Shown here piece after piece: positions 10,047 to 22,100 of a DNA stretch of 64,000 nucleotides (position 1 is the stretch's first letter; every line of letters starts with the position of its first letter). A program made the position numbers and the translations under genes. Location: positions 51,774,663 to 51,838,662 of the forward strand of contig NC_035441.2 of NCBI RefSeq assembly GCF_002127325.2, in the 5' to 3' direction. The DNA is from Helianthus annuus (taxonomy: Eukaryota; Streptophyta; Magnoliopsida; Asterales; Asteraceae). The notes under the pieces are model-generated. The model had not been told where the DNA came from. It ran no database searches and worked only from the letters and a program-made list of their open reading frames with translations.

Positions 10047-11039
10047 TATACTATATTGATATTTGTACTCTGGGTTAGTGCGAGACCTTGAGAGCTCAGG
10101 TATGAACTACCATTCAGTCAAAGAGATGAAGACTCGACTTTAGGTGTGTCTCACTTAGGGATCTTCTTTACAACTGCACTTGATTTATATCTTTTGATAT
10201 TTTTCAATTTTTAAGCAGAGGGTAAGCATTAAGCACACAAAGTATTATACAAGGTTTAGGCCATTGCTGATGCAAAATCAGAAGACCAGGTATAATACCC
10301 CAGATATCAAATAGTATAAAGACCTAGTATCTCGGAATCAGGCAACCTCTCAAACAAGATTTCGGATGTTATCCATATATCCGAGAGATATTCCCCACGA
10401 AATAAGCTAGATATTGATTTTATGTTTATATCTTGAAATCAATCTATTAAATGTGTAAAAACCTACTGGCATATCACCGGTGAGACCAATTATCACATTT
10501 AACTTTCCATTTCTTTAGCATGCCATGACTGTCTTACTGATGTACTATCATTTCCTCTTTTTACACAAAAACTCATTTTGAATTTTCTCATGTTTTTGGC
10601 TTTTTCAAATTTTTAAATGTTTTTGTATTTTCTGAAAATATTTACTCCCCATAAAATCCAAAACATATAAAGAAATTTGATAACCGATGTAGATAGCTTT
10701 GTCTCGCCATCCATTTTCTGCTTAGACACACTCTGTCTTGCATAAAGTACCCCCATGAATTACTACACATTGATTTTTAACAATGTTAAAACCACTTAAT
10801 CATTTGTTAAATAATCATGTTTTTCAGCAGTGAGGGTTTCGGCATATTCAATCAAAACATCTTTTTGTAAACTTTTTGATTTTTGACAAATTTAAAAGAC
10901 AAACATATTTTTTTCATTTTTTCAATTTTTTAACAAAGTAAAATCATATTTTTGGTTTTTAAATTTTATATTTTTAGGGTTTTCAATTTATGGTTTATTT
11001 ATATACAAAAACAAACTAACTCCCTGTTTTTCAATCTCA
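10047..11039. other. Gene-free AT-rich stretch, probable flank of older element G
   Basis: No gene seen. On the minus strand it would be the continuation of the copia-like remnant at 53104-57309, because D inserted between them with a GGGAT duplication. It has long T- and A-rich runs and no conserved protein motif. I cannot tell whether it is the 3' untranslated part of that element or other host DNA. Confidence 0.35.
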
Positions 11040-11044
11040 GGGAT
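11040..11044. repeat. Target-site duplication of element D, left copy (GGGAT)
   Basis: GGGAT directly precedes the TGATGTGTG start of the 5' LTR of D and recurs at 53099-53103 directly after the end of the 3' LTR. Confidence 0.75.
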
Positions 11045-11261
11045 TGATGTGTGAAAAATGCCACATATAAATTACATCAAATGAGGCATAAAACTAACCA
11101 TTTTTTAGTACTAATGTTGGAAAAAGCGTGTTTCTTTCTTTCTTTTGAATTTACAGGACCAAACGAGCTTAAACAAACAAAAGGAGCAAATAAACTGCCA
11201 AACCCAACATAAATACGAAAAGAAGGAATAAACGTGACATGCCCAAAGCAAAAACAAGGAA

Positions 11262-11566
11262 GCAGAAGACTGACCATGGGGCCATGCACAGGTGAACACG
11301 GGGCGTGGTCAGGGACCTGCGCAAATTTCAAACCTTTAGAAGCTTCCACGCCCACCACGGGGGCGTGCCCAGCTCAGCACGGGGCGTGGTCAATGCAAAG
11401 ATACGCAAAATCTTGATAGTACAGATAAGAGTTGACCACGGGGTCGTGCCCAGGAGACACGGGGTCGTGTGGGGCCCTCTGCTGACACTTGCAATTAATG
11501 AAGGAAGAGAAAAGGCTGGTCACGAGGCGTGCCCGTTGGGCACGGGGCCGTGACCAGAGCTCTGTG
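11262..11566 (+). repeat. Cluster of CACGGGGCCGTG-type near-palindromes, D 5' LTR
   Basis: About seven variants of CACGGGGCGTGGTC, CACGGGGTCGTG and CACGGGGCCGTG occur just upstream of the TATA box. Each is a CACGG/CCGTG inverted repeat around a short G spacer. Sister clusters lie at 12900-13020, 35915-36075, 36450-36486, 37335-37525 and 39305-39576. Confidence 0.8.
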
Positions 11567-11571
11567 CAGCC

Positions 11572-11578
11572 TATAAAC
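11572..11578 (+). promoter_or_regulatory. D LTR TATA box
   Basis: TATAAAC followed by AGGGGTG. The 3' LTR has TATAAATAGGGGTG at 51909. Confidence 0.65.
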
Positions 11579-12780
11579 AGGGGTGCTTGGTTTACATGAA
11601 AGGCATCCCTTGGCAAACCACTACTCTCCCACTTTGCCACCACTCCACCACCACTACAACACCAATACCCACCACCATCATCCATCATCCATCTTTAGAC
11701 TGTGTAGTAGTCTCGGGATTCAAGATTGATTGTAAGGGTTCTTGCCAATCAAAGGCCATGTTTGGTTAAGCCTCTTACATCACTTGGTGAAGACAAATCT
11801 TTTATGCATTACTTTTGATTTTTAATCTTTCGGCACTTTTTATTTGGGTTTGTATTAATGACATTAATAACTAGTTTCTTATGTTGAGGGTGAATTTTCT
11901 TTATCAATTTTCCGTGGTGTCTTGAAGTTACTTTACTATCTATATAAAGTAAGAGATTGCATCATTCATGTCTTTACGGTCTTATAAATGCATGTTGACT
12001 ACCTGGTCGGGGGTTCGGGGAATGGTTTGGTAAGGTTCTTGCCTTGTTTAGTGTATAGATCGTGCAAGGACCTGGTTCAAGCTTACTAGGACCTCCTTCA
12101 ATACCCACTGGTATTGGATGGCGGGGGTGTGAATAGCTTGAACCCCTCATATGTAAACTACTATTAATACTTTAAACCGGCTTCTCGGGATTGTATCCTT
12201 GCTGACTCAAACCACTTAGCCGAGGTTAATGTCACCTTCAAAAGAGAGGCCTACCACTTTTCGCATTAATAACTAACTTAATTGTCTTTCAATATTCTGG
12301 TCCTTTGGGATTGTATCCCTGCTGACTCAAACCACTGGGTTGAGGGTAACGTCACCTTCAAAAGAGGGGCTTACTACTATAACTAAGATAATCTCTTTAA
12401 AAGTCTGAAAGTGCGAAAATTATCAAAGGATACATTAAAGACGATTGGATCAAAGTGATTCTATCTTGTCTATCTGTTTTTATTTTATTTTATTTTATTT
12501 ATCTTTTCATTTTTAGTTTTATTTTTATGTTTCAAAACTTTTCTCAAAAATTTAGATCGATTAGACGTTGAGGATAAACTGGTACTAAAAGCTCTTGTGT
12601 CTTTGGACGACCTCGGTATCTTACCAACACTATACTACGCTCACCATGGGTGCACTTGCCCAAGTGTGTGTTTAGTGTTAGTAGAATATCGTGTTTTATA
12701 AATTTAAAACTTGACTAATGTGTAAAATGGGCTTAAAATATCAATAAAAATATATCGCGCTTTGCGCACACCAAGTTTTT

Positions 12781-12795
12781 AACGCCGTTGCCGGG
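12781..12795 (+). other. Primer-binding site, tRNA-Asp type, element D
   Basis: AACGCCGTTGCCGGG lies six bases after the LTR. Known Athila/Tat elements carry TGGCGCCGTTGCCGGGGA here. The first bases are altered in this copy. Confidence 0.75.
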
Positions 12796-13078
12796 TAAAC
12801 AAGGATTTTAAGAAAGTTTTAAATCAAAGGCCTAATTATTTTTACTTATTTCTCTATTTTTTAGGATTTTTTCTTAATTTTTCAGTTTCTGCAGAGTTCA
12901 GCACGGGTCGTGCTCAGCCAGACACGGGGCCGTGTTCGTCTTCGTTATTAGCAATCTTGTTTTAAGTTAGACAGTAGCTGACCACAGGGTCATGCCCATC
13001 CGACACTCCCCCATGTCCACCCCACGTTGCTGAAAACAGAACCGTAAGATCCCGAAGGTTGGTAATTTCTGACAAATT
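12796..13078 (+). other. Untranslated leader of element D
   Basis: No gene. T-rich sequence followed by two CACGGG-type motif pairs near 12900-13015. Confidence 0.6.
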
Positions 13079-13315
13079 ATGAGTGATATTGATTATTTTT
13101 ACTTTCGCTCCATTTACGGTGAGTGGTGTCAAATATGTGGTGGATTCCATAAAGATTTAGAATGTTTCTTTCTAAATTGCAATCCCCACTATTTGGACCC
13201 ATCGTTTTCCTGTAACAACCTTAAGATGGGCGAAAGTAAAAACGATCACTATCTCTCGCCCGAATACCCTCAACCATCTCTTTCAGACGACATAACCTCC
13301 GAAGAATTATGTTGA
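13079..13315 (+). CDS. Short element-D reading frame with gag-type zinc knuckle
   Basis: The frame opens at ATG 13079 (MSDIDYFYF...) and encodes 78 residues. Residues around 20-32 read CQICGGFHKDLEC, a C-x2-C-x3-H-x4-C pattern like the knuckle of Athila/Tat Gag proteins. A TGA ends it at 13313-13315. The same frame remains open beyond the stop and, ignoring B and one copy of its duplication, continues at 32082. The stop may therefore be a point mutation inside a once longer protein. Whether the product was made or bound RNA is unknown. Confidence 0.55.
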   Translation: MSDIDYFYFRSIYGEWCQICGGFHKDLECFFLNCNPHYLDPSFSCNNLKMGESKNDHYLSPEYPQPSLSDDITSEELC

Positions 13316-13341
13316 CTCGAAGAAATAATTCTCCTAAAATT

Positions 13342-13346
13342 AAAAG
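13342..13346. repeat. Target-site duplication of element B, left copy (AAAAG)
   Basis: AAAAG precedes the TGTGACAACTCG start of B and recurs at 32077-32081 after B ends GTGTTACA. Confidence 0.88.
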
Positions 13347-14012
13347 TGTGACAACTCGTATTTCGAACCCACTTTTATGTAACGTTACGTGATTATGTGA
13401 ACTCTATTTGAATAACATGTTATACGTGCCTTGTGTGAAAATGTGAATGCTTGTTTATATGTTGCATGATCCAATCGTACATAGCCCACTCGACTACACA
13501 AGCCCATTCGGGCCACACACCTCCGACTCGAGACCATGGGGCAACCCAAGGGAGGGTTCGGCCCATCTCCCTAATCGCATAACACAAGAGATGTTGTAAA
13601 CATCTCACATTTTTTTACCAAACATACACAAGTTCACAAACCCTAGAACACACACTCTCTCTCTCTCTCTCTCGACTCGGAACCAAGGCAGCCGAACTAC
13701 CCTGTCCATCGAAGCTGTTGGATTCGGATCACCTTCTATAAATCGGTTAGTGTTTGTTTATTCGTGGATGATGATTTGATTGTATATGATTATGTGTTAG
13801 AATTCATGAGTAGGGATGTTTGCATGATAACCGGATGTTATACAATATGTTGCGCGGATTCTTGTTAAGTGGATTTTAAAGCGAATGTTTGTTAAACCGG
13901 CTATATGTCTAGGTTAATTGGATGATATGTCATTGTTCCGGGTATTGGAATTAATCGGCTGTGATATTGTGAACTCGGGTAATATGGTTAGATTATAGGG
14001 TTTAATTCGATA
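13347..14012 (+). mobile_element. Element B 5' LTR, left part
   Basis: Matches 29988-30652 of the 3' LTR. It contains a (CT)n run at about 13652-13672 that is shorter in the 3' LTR. C interrupts it after CGATA. Confidence 0.92.
14008..14012. repeat. Target-site duplication of element C, left copy (CGATA)
   Basis: CGATA precedes C and recurs at 23316-23320. The empty site in the 3' LTR of B (near 30645) has a single CGATA, which proves the insertion. Confidence 0.95.
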
Positions 14013-14780
14013 TGTGACAACTCGAAATTTCAAGATTTCTATTTCGCATTTAATGCACGTTCTTGTATTATTTAGTTGGTTGATATCACGATTAGTTGTT
14101 ATGGAATTTGTATATGTTTTGATTCAATGAAGTGTGTTGTGTGATTATGTGATTATGCATGATTATGTGTTAATTGTGATAAACTTGTCAAATGCATAAA
14201 CTTGGTGGTGAAACTGTGAAACTATTTGAGATGGTGTACTATTGTAAAATATAATAGTTAAGGGTGTAGAGGGCCATTAGTGAACTTAAACTATACTTAA
14301 CCCTAAATCATTCACTAAACCACACACACAAGAATTCAAGCACGTACTCTTATTTCTTTGGCTCCCTAGCAATCATCACCATCATCATTGGCACTAGATA
14401 ATCATCATGCTTGATTCCTCTTTCTCTAGAACCATTCAAGGTAATTGTGTAATCATTGTTAATTGATTGTTGATTGTATCAAGTCTTGATTATGTGTTTC
14501 ATAAAAACCCTAATTCTTTATGTGATTGTTCTGAGCTTTGATTGATTCTTGTTATTCTGATTTATTATGAAATGATTATGGTTGTATGATTGATCGACTG
14601 CCTAATGCCAATCCGTTTGATGTGATGAGCATGTGAATCGTTTAATTGATTTCTATTGTGAACGTATGTAAGTAGGGTTGATTGTATGAACATCAGAACG
14701 TAACTGCTTTGATCTTGTTGAGTATGTGGAATGTTTGGAATACACGCATAGTTGAATGTCTGAGTTTATTAAAAACATAT

Positions 14781-15320
14781 ATGGTCCGAGTATGTTAATG
14801 AAATGTTGCCCGAGTTTAATGAATTTAGTTTGGTCCGAGTATGTTAATGAAAGGTTGTCCGAGTTTAAGGAAATTAGTTTGGTCCGAGTATATTAATGAA
14901 AGGTTGTCCGAGTTTATTGATCTTGTAAATGGTCCGAGTTTAATGTACCATCTTTGGACCGAGTTTATTGACCTTGTTAATGGTCCGACTTTATGCAATG
15001 TATAAGTGATGTCCGAGTTTATCTAATGATGTTTGGGTCCGAGTTTAGTGATCTTATATTGGACCGAGTTTAGTGATTCTTATATGTCCGAGTTTATTAA
15101 ATTCCCATTGGACCGAGTTTATCATATGGTCCGAATATAATACTTTGATTGGACCGAGTTTATGTTATGTGTTGGGCCGAGTTTATTTGATGAAAATCAA
15201 GTGGTCCGAGTATATTAAGTTAATGTGACCGAGTTTGTGTGCTTCATGTATGTCCGAGGTTGTATGATGATTACATGTGCTATCCGAGTTTTGAACAGGG
15301 GAGACCCCCCCATACTGTCT
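14781..15320 (+). repeat. Interspersed GGTCCGAGTTTA motif cluster, C 5' LTR
   Basis: About 21 copies of a CCGAGTTTA or CCGAGTATA motif, usually preceded by GGT, GGA or TGT, are spaced about 20-35 bp apart over 540 bp. Sequence between copies is not conserved. The same block occurs at 21561-22100. Confidence 0.85.
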
Positions 15321-15770
15321 GAGTTTTAGAAGGGCAAGGCCCTGTCTTGTCTGATATTATGTGATATTCAAATTGAAACAATGAACTGTGTGATACAATA
15401 ACAGCATGTTCTGTTCTGCATGATGTGATATCTATGTTGCTGTAATTGTGGTATATTACTGCGCTTATGTGCAAATCATGTTAGTTGAGTCAGTAATCGA
15501 TTATCATACACAGTTGATTGAACGCCAAGACTTGTAAACCCTAATTGATAATTGATTTCAAACACTTACACTATATCATGTGCAATATATCCTAGGTCAT
15601 GTGTAACGGACTTAGGCAATTGTTAAACCCTAGAGCATAGCATACCGAGCAAACCAAGGTGAGTTCACACTCTTACCAAGGCATGGGATTCCCGAGGTGT
15701 TGGGAATGGGATTGAAAGGATAAGGTTGAATAGATACACTACTGACACTATGACTAGACTACCATATTAC

Positions 15771-16080
15771 TATCCTCGGATGTGAAGGATACTTATGCTG
15801 ATCACTATCCTCGGTTGTGAAGGATACTTATACTGATCACTATCCTCGGTTGTGAAGGATAATTATACTGATCACTATCCTCGGTTGTGAAGGATAATTA
15901 TACTGATCACTATCCTCGGTTATGAAGGATAATTATACTGATCACTATCCTCGGATGTGAAGGATACCTATACTGATCACTATCCTCGGATGTGAAGGAT
16001 ACTTATACTGATCACTATCCTCGGATGTGCAGGATACTTATACTGATCACTATCCTCGGTTGTGAAGGATACTTATAGTT
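15771..16080 (+). repeat. 35-bp tandem array, nine units, C 5' LTR
   Basis: Nine head-to-tail units begin at 15771, 15806, 15841 and so on. Each has an internal inverted repeat, TATCCT and AGGATA around a nine-base CGGTTGTGA-type loop. A transcript would form nine regularly spaced hairpins. Copy at 22551-22860. Confidence 0.92.
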
Positions 16081-16537
16081 ACGAATAGTCTAGTGGTTAT
16101 ACAACATGGGAAGCCCCCACCAATAGAACGTACTAACGGCCCAGTAGAGCCACCTGTTACATACGAACTTACCATTACGCATTTACTTTCTGTGAACTCG
16201 CTCAACTAGTTGTTGATCCTCTGTTACATGCATTGCAGGTCGTTAGGTATATGGAGCTTGCACATGGAGGAGCTGGTCGTTGTGGGCTTGGATCGTGACT
16301 GTTTCTTTAAACACTTATAACATTTGATACTATATTACGATGGGTTTTGATTATACGCTTCCGCTAAACAATGATAACTTTCTTATGATTTGGAAAACCT
16401 TTCGTATGGAATTGATTTGGATTATATTGCAATTACTTTTATTATACGTATTGTTCTGTATGATTGGTGGCTTGATCCTGGTTAGTCACGCTCCCAAGCG
16501 GTGATACTTCGCAGGTGGATTTTGGGGGTGTGACAGA

Positions 16538-16551
16538 TTGGTATCAGAGCC
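16538..16551 (+). other. Primer-binding site, initiator tRNA-Met type, element C
   Basis: TTGGTATCAGAGCC lies two bases after the LTR end. Confidence 0.88.
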
Positions 16552-16855
16552 ATTGGTTATAGAGAACTTGGTTTTAATATGGGAAAACGTTTTTATTAAA
16601 ACCAGACTATAACCAGAACAGTGCTCTCAAACGATCCACAACGACGCTTCGCTCCACGTGCAAGACTCGACATCCTAGGTAATAAGGTTTATGTTTATTG
16701 CCTACATGCTAGAATTGCATAGAACCTTGCTCGTAGTATGTTTACATTACTTTGCTCACTACTTGATACTGTTGAAAACACTTATGTGCCTACACTTTTC
16801 TGTCATCGCACTACTCGCGAACCATTCATGCTTATGCTACCTTTACTGTTCGATC
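16552..16855 (+). other. Leader of element C
   Basis: No gene beyond an upstream extension of the gag frame. Untranslated leader between primer site and gag ATG. Confidence 0.6.
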
Positions 16856-19800
16856 ATGTCTGGACGTATTGACATGACTCAAGCCCAGTTGGCGGCTCTC
16901 ATTAACGAACAAGTTGCTGCGGCGCTTGCAGCCGCACCAGCAGGGGGTATAACCTGCTATTCCAAACCTATCCTAGGACGTTAGATCCTACTCTCGTGAC
17001 CCAACTCTCGCGCTTAACCTTGACCTATCTTTCTCGCGCAACGGGTCGGAACGCACAGCAACCTGTCTGCACATTCAAGAACTTCATGGACTGTCGTCCA
17101 AGCACATTCAGTGGCACAGAAGGAGCAGTGGGACTACTCCATTGGTTTGAGAAGCTCGAGTCAGTATTCGAGATGTGTGAATGCCCTGAGGCAAGCAGGG
17201 TCAAGTACGCCACTAGTACGTTGGAAGGAATCGCGCTAACCTGGCGGAACGCGCAAGTACAGATTCTCGGGTTGGCAGCTGCTAACGCCACCCCCTGGAA
17301 CGAATTCAAGGAACGCATTGAAAGGGAATACTGCACGCGTGATGACATCCACAAGTTGGAAGTGGAGCATTACCATTTGAAAATGACGGGGTCAGAAATT
17401 GAAGTTTATACGAAACGGTCGAACGAACTGGCCATCTTGTGTTCAACCATGGTGGACCCTCCAAGCAAGAGTATCGAATTGTACCTCAAGGGTCTAACCT
17501 CAACAAGATCCAGGACATTCAGCGTCTTACTCATCGCCACACGGATCAGGCAGTGGAACAGGACAGGCTGCCTAGTTGTATCAGCGCTATTACTACCGCT
17601 ACCACTTCTGCTACCCCCGCTACTCCTAGTGACCACAAGCGGAAATGGGATGGGTATTACAGCAAGGGTTCGACTACCGTTCAGTCTCAAGCACAGCAGC
17701 AGCGCAAGAATAGCGATCACCAGAGCACAGCAGAAACTAAGGATTCAGGAGTCCACGGCCTGCAAATCGGAATCGCCAGCAGCAACAGCGAGCAGAAGTC
17801 CTATGCAAAGAAAAGATTGTTCGCATTTCTCGTTCGGGTCAAGAACTTCTCGAAGTTCAAGGTGACAAGAGTGGTGCTATGGTTGGCATCACCTCTTTCT
17901 GGAAGGGTCAGAAATGTTTGCGGAAGGGCCACACCGCAATTTTGGCTCTCGTTACTGACACATCAGCGAAAGAAAAGAAGTTGAAAGACCATTCAGTTGT
18001 ACGCGACTTTCTTCAGGTGTCTCGCAAAGATTTACCTGGTCTACCGCCGCATCGTCAGGACGAATTTAAAATCGAGCTCGCTCCAGGAGCAGCACCCATA
18101 GCTCGAGCACCGTATCGCTTGGCTCCACCAGAAACGGAAGAACTATCGACGCAGCTACCAGGAATCTTGGATAAGGGATTTATCCGACCTATCTCCTCGC
18201 CTTGGGAAGCTACAAGAACTATTAGATACCAATTATCGGTGAAAAAGAAGGATGGCACCTTCAGGATGTGGAATTGATTACCGTGAACTGAACAAGGACA
18301 AAGTGAAGAACCGTTATCCTCTTTCACGCATTGACGACTTATTCGACCAGTTGCAAAGGTCGAGTTATTACTCCAAGGTTGATCTAAGGTCTGGTTATCA
18401 TCAGCTGAGAGTCCAGGATGAGGACGTCTCCAAGACAGCATTCAGAACTCGCTACGGCCATTACGAGTTCTTGTCATACCATTCGGGCTTACGAACGCAC
18501 CTGCAGTTTTCATGGATTTTATGAACAGGGTGTGCAAACTCTATCTAGACAAGTTCGGTCAGGAACTGGCCTGCACCGCGTACACCAACGGAAATACGCT
18601 AATTCTTGGGTTTGGCGGGTTACTACAGGCGGTTTATCAAAGACTTCTCCAAGATCGCGCAGCCGCTTACTATGCTGACACAGAAAGGTGCCACCTACCG
18701 TTGGGGAAATTCCCAGGAAACCGCTTTTCAGTATTTGAAGGAGAGACTATGCAGCGCACCTATTCTCTCATTGCCAGAGGGCACAGATGACTTCGTGGTT
18801 TATTGTGACGCATCGATACAGGGGCTTGGTTGCGTATTGATGCAGCGTGATAAGGTTATTGCCTACGCTTCGCGGCAACTCAAGATTCATGAACGGAACT
18901 ACACGACGCACGATTTAGAGCTGGGAGCTGTTGTTTTCGCGCTTAAGATATGGCGACACTACCTGTACGGTACCAGGTGCACGATTTACACCGATCACAG
19001 GAGTCTCGAGCATATCTTCAGACAGAAGGAATTGAACATGCGCCAACGTCGATGGGTTGAACTACTAAACGACTACGAATGCGCCATCAAATATCATCCA
19101 GGCAAGGCCAATGTTGTGGCTGACGCCCTCAGCCGGAAAGACACTCTACCTAAGCGCGTGCGAGCGCTACAGCTTACCATTCAGTCCAGTCTTCCTGCAC
19201 AGATACGAGCTGCTCAGATAGAAGCTTTAAAACCCGAGAATATCATGGCTGAAGCCTTACGCGGTTCAAGGCAACAAATGGAACAAAAGGAAGACGGCGC
19301 TTACTATGTAACGGGGCGTATTTGGGTCCCACTTTATGGCGGTTTATGAGAGCTTGTGATGGATGAAGCTCACAAGTCTCGCTACTCGGTACATCCAGGG
19401 TCGGATAAAATGTACCACGACATCAAAACAACATATTGGTGGCCTAGCATGAAGGCCCACATTGCAACTTACGTCGGCAAATGTTTGGCTTGTGCGAGAG
19501 TCAAGACAGAGTACCAGAAACCCTCAGGCCTACTTCAGCAACCCAAGATACCGCAATGGAAATGGGAAGAAATTTCCATGGATTTTGTTACTGGCCTACC
19601 TAGATCCCAGCGCGGGAATGACACTATCTGGGTGATCGTTGATCGACTCACAAAGTCTGCTCACTTCTTGGCAATCAAAGAAACGGATAATTTTGCTACC
19701 CTAGCAGACATCTACTTGAAAGAAGTTGTTTCGAGGCACGGAGTGCCAACCTCTATCATTTCGGATCGGGATGCACGATTCACGTCAGAACTATGGCAAG

Positions 19801-20600
19801 CGATGCACAAATCTTTTGGCTCTCGATTAGACATGAGCACAGCTTATCACCCTCAGACGGAAGGACAGTCTGAACGCACTATTCAAACCTTAGAAGACAT
19901 GCTTCGGGCAATTGCTATCGATTTCGGCAACAGCTGGGAAAAACATCTCCCTTTGGTGGAGTTCTCATACAATAATAGCTATCATACCAGCATTCAAGCC
20001 GCCCCATTCGAGGCATTGTACGGACGTAAATGCCGGTCACCTCTCTGTTGAGCAGAGGTGGGGGATAGTCAGATTACGGGTCCAGATATTGTAGTGGACG
20101 CCACAGAAAAGATTGCGCAGATACGACAACGCATGGCGGCAGCTCGCGACCGTCAGAAAGCCTACGCGGATAAGCGTAGCAAGCCTTTGGAATTTCAGGT
20201 CGGGGACCGGGTGTTATTAAAAGTCTCACCCTGGAAGGGTGTGGTTCGATTTGGTAAACGAGGCAAACTCAATCCACGGTATGTTGGACCGTTCGAAATC
20301 ACTGAAAGAATAGGCCCAGTAGCCTACAGATTGAATCTACCAGCTGAACTCGGTGCAGTTCACAATGCGTTTCACGTGTCAAATCTGAAGAAGTGCCTGT
20401 CAGATGAGACCCTCATAGTTCCTTTTAAGGAACTCACTATCGACGAGCGGTTGCAGTTCGTCGAGGAACCAGTTGAAATCACGGACCGGGATGTTAAGGT
20501 CCTCAAACACAAGAGAATCCCTCTTGTTCGAGTTCGTTGGAACTCCCAGCGTGGTCCAGAGTATACCTGGGAATGCGAAGATCAAATGAAAGAAAAGTAG
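16856..20600 (+). pseudogene. Element C gag-pol, deleted and interrupted
   Basis: Gag starts at ATG 16856 (MSGRIDMTQ...), shifts frame near 16985, and its capsid-like part is readable to about 17480, where the frame shifts again. Near 17790 the sequence jumps from the Gag linker to the region after the protease, so both zinc knuckles and the DSGA protease site are gone. RT begins around 18250 (IDYRELNK) and a second deletion near 18560-18605 removes the FIDD catalytic box, joining YLDKF directly to the FLGLAGYY region. RNase H, the integrase zinc domain and the integrase core then follow in one frame (18606-20600), broken by TGA at 19347-19349 (where B has CGA) and TGA at 20049-20051 (where a TGG is expected). 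The C-terminal chromodomain-like end stops early at 20598. Confidence 0.9.
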
Positions 20601-20654
20601 CCCCAGTTATTCGAAACCAATACATCCACTTCTGAGGCTGAAGCTACTACTACT

Positions 20655-20792
20655 GAATTTCGGGACGAAATTCCAAATCAACGGGGGGATGATGTGACAC
20701 CCCAGGAAAACCAGTGAACGATATAACTTCCTAGCTTCCTCAGTGAGTGAGTACCAAATTTCGGGACGAAATTTCTTTTAAGTTGGGGATAA
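20655..20792 (+). other. Element C 3' internal end: relic LTR start plus current polypurine tract
   Basis: GAATTTCGGGACGAAATTC and a purine run lead to TGTGACACCCCAGG at 20693, which looks like the start of a different LTR. A second hairpin AATTTCGGGACGAAATT and the purine run AGTTGGGGATAA then precede the real LTR at 20793, exactly 100 bp later. B has the same double arrangement. Confidence 0.75.
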
Positions 20793-21560
20793 TGTGACAA
20801 CTCGAAATTTCAAGATTTCTATTTCGCATTTAATGCACGTTCTTGTATTATTTAGTTGGTTGATATCACGATTAGTTGTTATGGAATTTGTATATGTTTT
20901 GATTCAATGAAGTGTGTTGTGTGATTATGTGATTATGCATGATTATGTGTTAATTGTGATAAACTTGTCAAATGCATAAACTTGGTGGTGAAACTGTGAA
21001 ACTATTTGAGATGGTGTACTATTGTAAAATATAATAGTTAAGGGTGTAGAGGGCCATTAGTGAACTTAAACTATACTTAACCCTAAATCATTCACTAAAC
21101 CACACACACAAGAATTCAAGCACGTACTCTTATTTCTTTGGCTCCCTAGCAATCATCACCATCATCATTGGCACTAGATAATCATCATGCTTGATTCCTC
21201 TTTCTCTAGAACCATTCAAGGTAATTGTGTAATCATTGTTAATTGATTGTTGATTGTATCAAGTCTTGATTATGTGTTTCATAAAAACCCTAATTCTTTA
21301 TGTGATTGTTCTGAGCTTTGATTGATTCTTGTTATTCTGATTTATTATGAAATGATTATGGTTGTATGATTGATCGACTGCCTAATGCCAATCCATTTGA
21401 TGTGATGAGCATGTGAATCGTTTAATTGATTTCTGTTGTGAACGTATGTAAGTAGGGTTGATTGTATGAACATCAGAACGTAACTGCTTTGATCTTGTTG
21501 AGTATGTGGAATGTTTGGAATACACGCATAGTTGAATGTCTGAGTTTATTAAAAACATAT

Positions 21561-22100
21561 ATGGTCCGAGTATGTTAATGAAATGTTGCCCGAGTTTAAT
21601 GAATTTAGTTTGGTCCGAGTATGTTAATGAAAGGTTGTCCGAGTTTAAGGAAATTAGTTTGGTCCGAGTATATTAATGAAAGGTTGTCCGAGTTTATTGA
21701 TCTTGTAAATGGTCCGAGTTTAATGTACCATCTTTGGACCGAGTTTATTGACCTTGTTAATGGTCCGACTTTATGCAATGTATAAGTGATGTCCGAGTTT
21801 ATCTAATGATGTTTGGGTCCGAGTTTAGTGATCTTATATTGGACCGAGTTTAGTGATTCTTATATGTCCGAGTTTATTAAATTCCCATTGGACCGAGTTT
21901 ATCATATGGTCCGAATATAATACTTTGATTGGACCGAGTTTATGTTATGTGTTGGGCCGAGTTTATTTGATGAAAATCAAGTGGTCCGAGTATATTAAGT
22001 TAATGTGACCGAGTTTGTGTGCTTCATGTATGTCCGAGGTTGTATGATGATTACATGTGCTATCCGAGTTTTGAACAGGGGAGACCCCCCCATACTGTCT
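21561..22100 (+). repeat. GGTCCGAGTTTA motif cluster, C 3' LTR
   Basis: Duplicate of 14781-15320. Confidence 0.85.

Larger units (their letters stand above)
11045..12774 (+). mobile_element. Element D 5' LTR (about 1730 bp)
   Basis: Starts TGATGTGTG and ends near CGCACACCA, followed by the tRNA-Asp-type primer site. It is collinear with the split 3' LTR. The exact last base is uncertain by one or two because the two LTRs differ there (CACACCAA against CACACACAA). Confidence 0.82.
14013..16535 (+). mobile_element. Element C 5' LTR (2523 bp)
   Basis: Starts TGTGACAACTCG and ends GTGTGACA, followed by the primer site. It carries two repeat blocks, described separately. No clear TATA box was recognised. 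Confidence 0.94.

Noticed and set aside
10047..10051. TATAC as target-site duplication of element A
   Set aside because: The left end of the array is outside the window, so the partner copy cannot be seen.
11077..11769. Several 60-104 codon frames on both strands in the D LTR (and 39105-39668)
   Set aside because: Created by GC-rich CACGGGG motifs. They disagree between the two LTR copies and one crosses the D/F junction.
15771..16080. Regular 35-bp repeats resembling a CRISPR array
   Set aside because: Units are directly adjacent with no unique spacers, duplicated in both LTRs of a plant retrotransposon. It is an LTR minisatellite.
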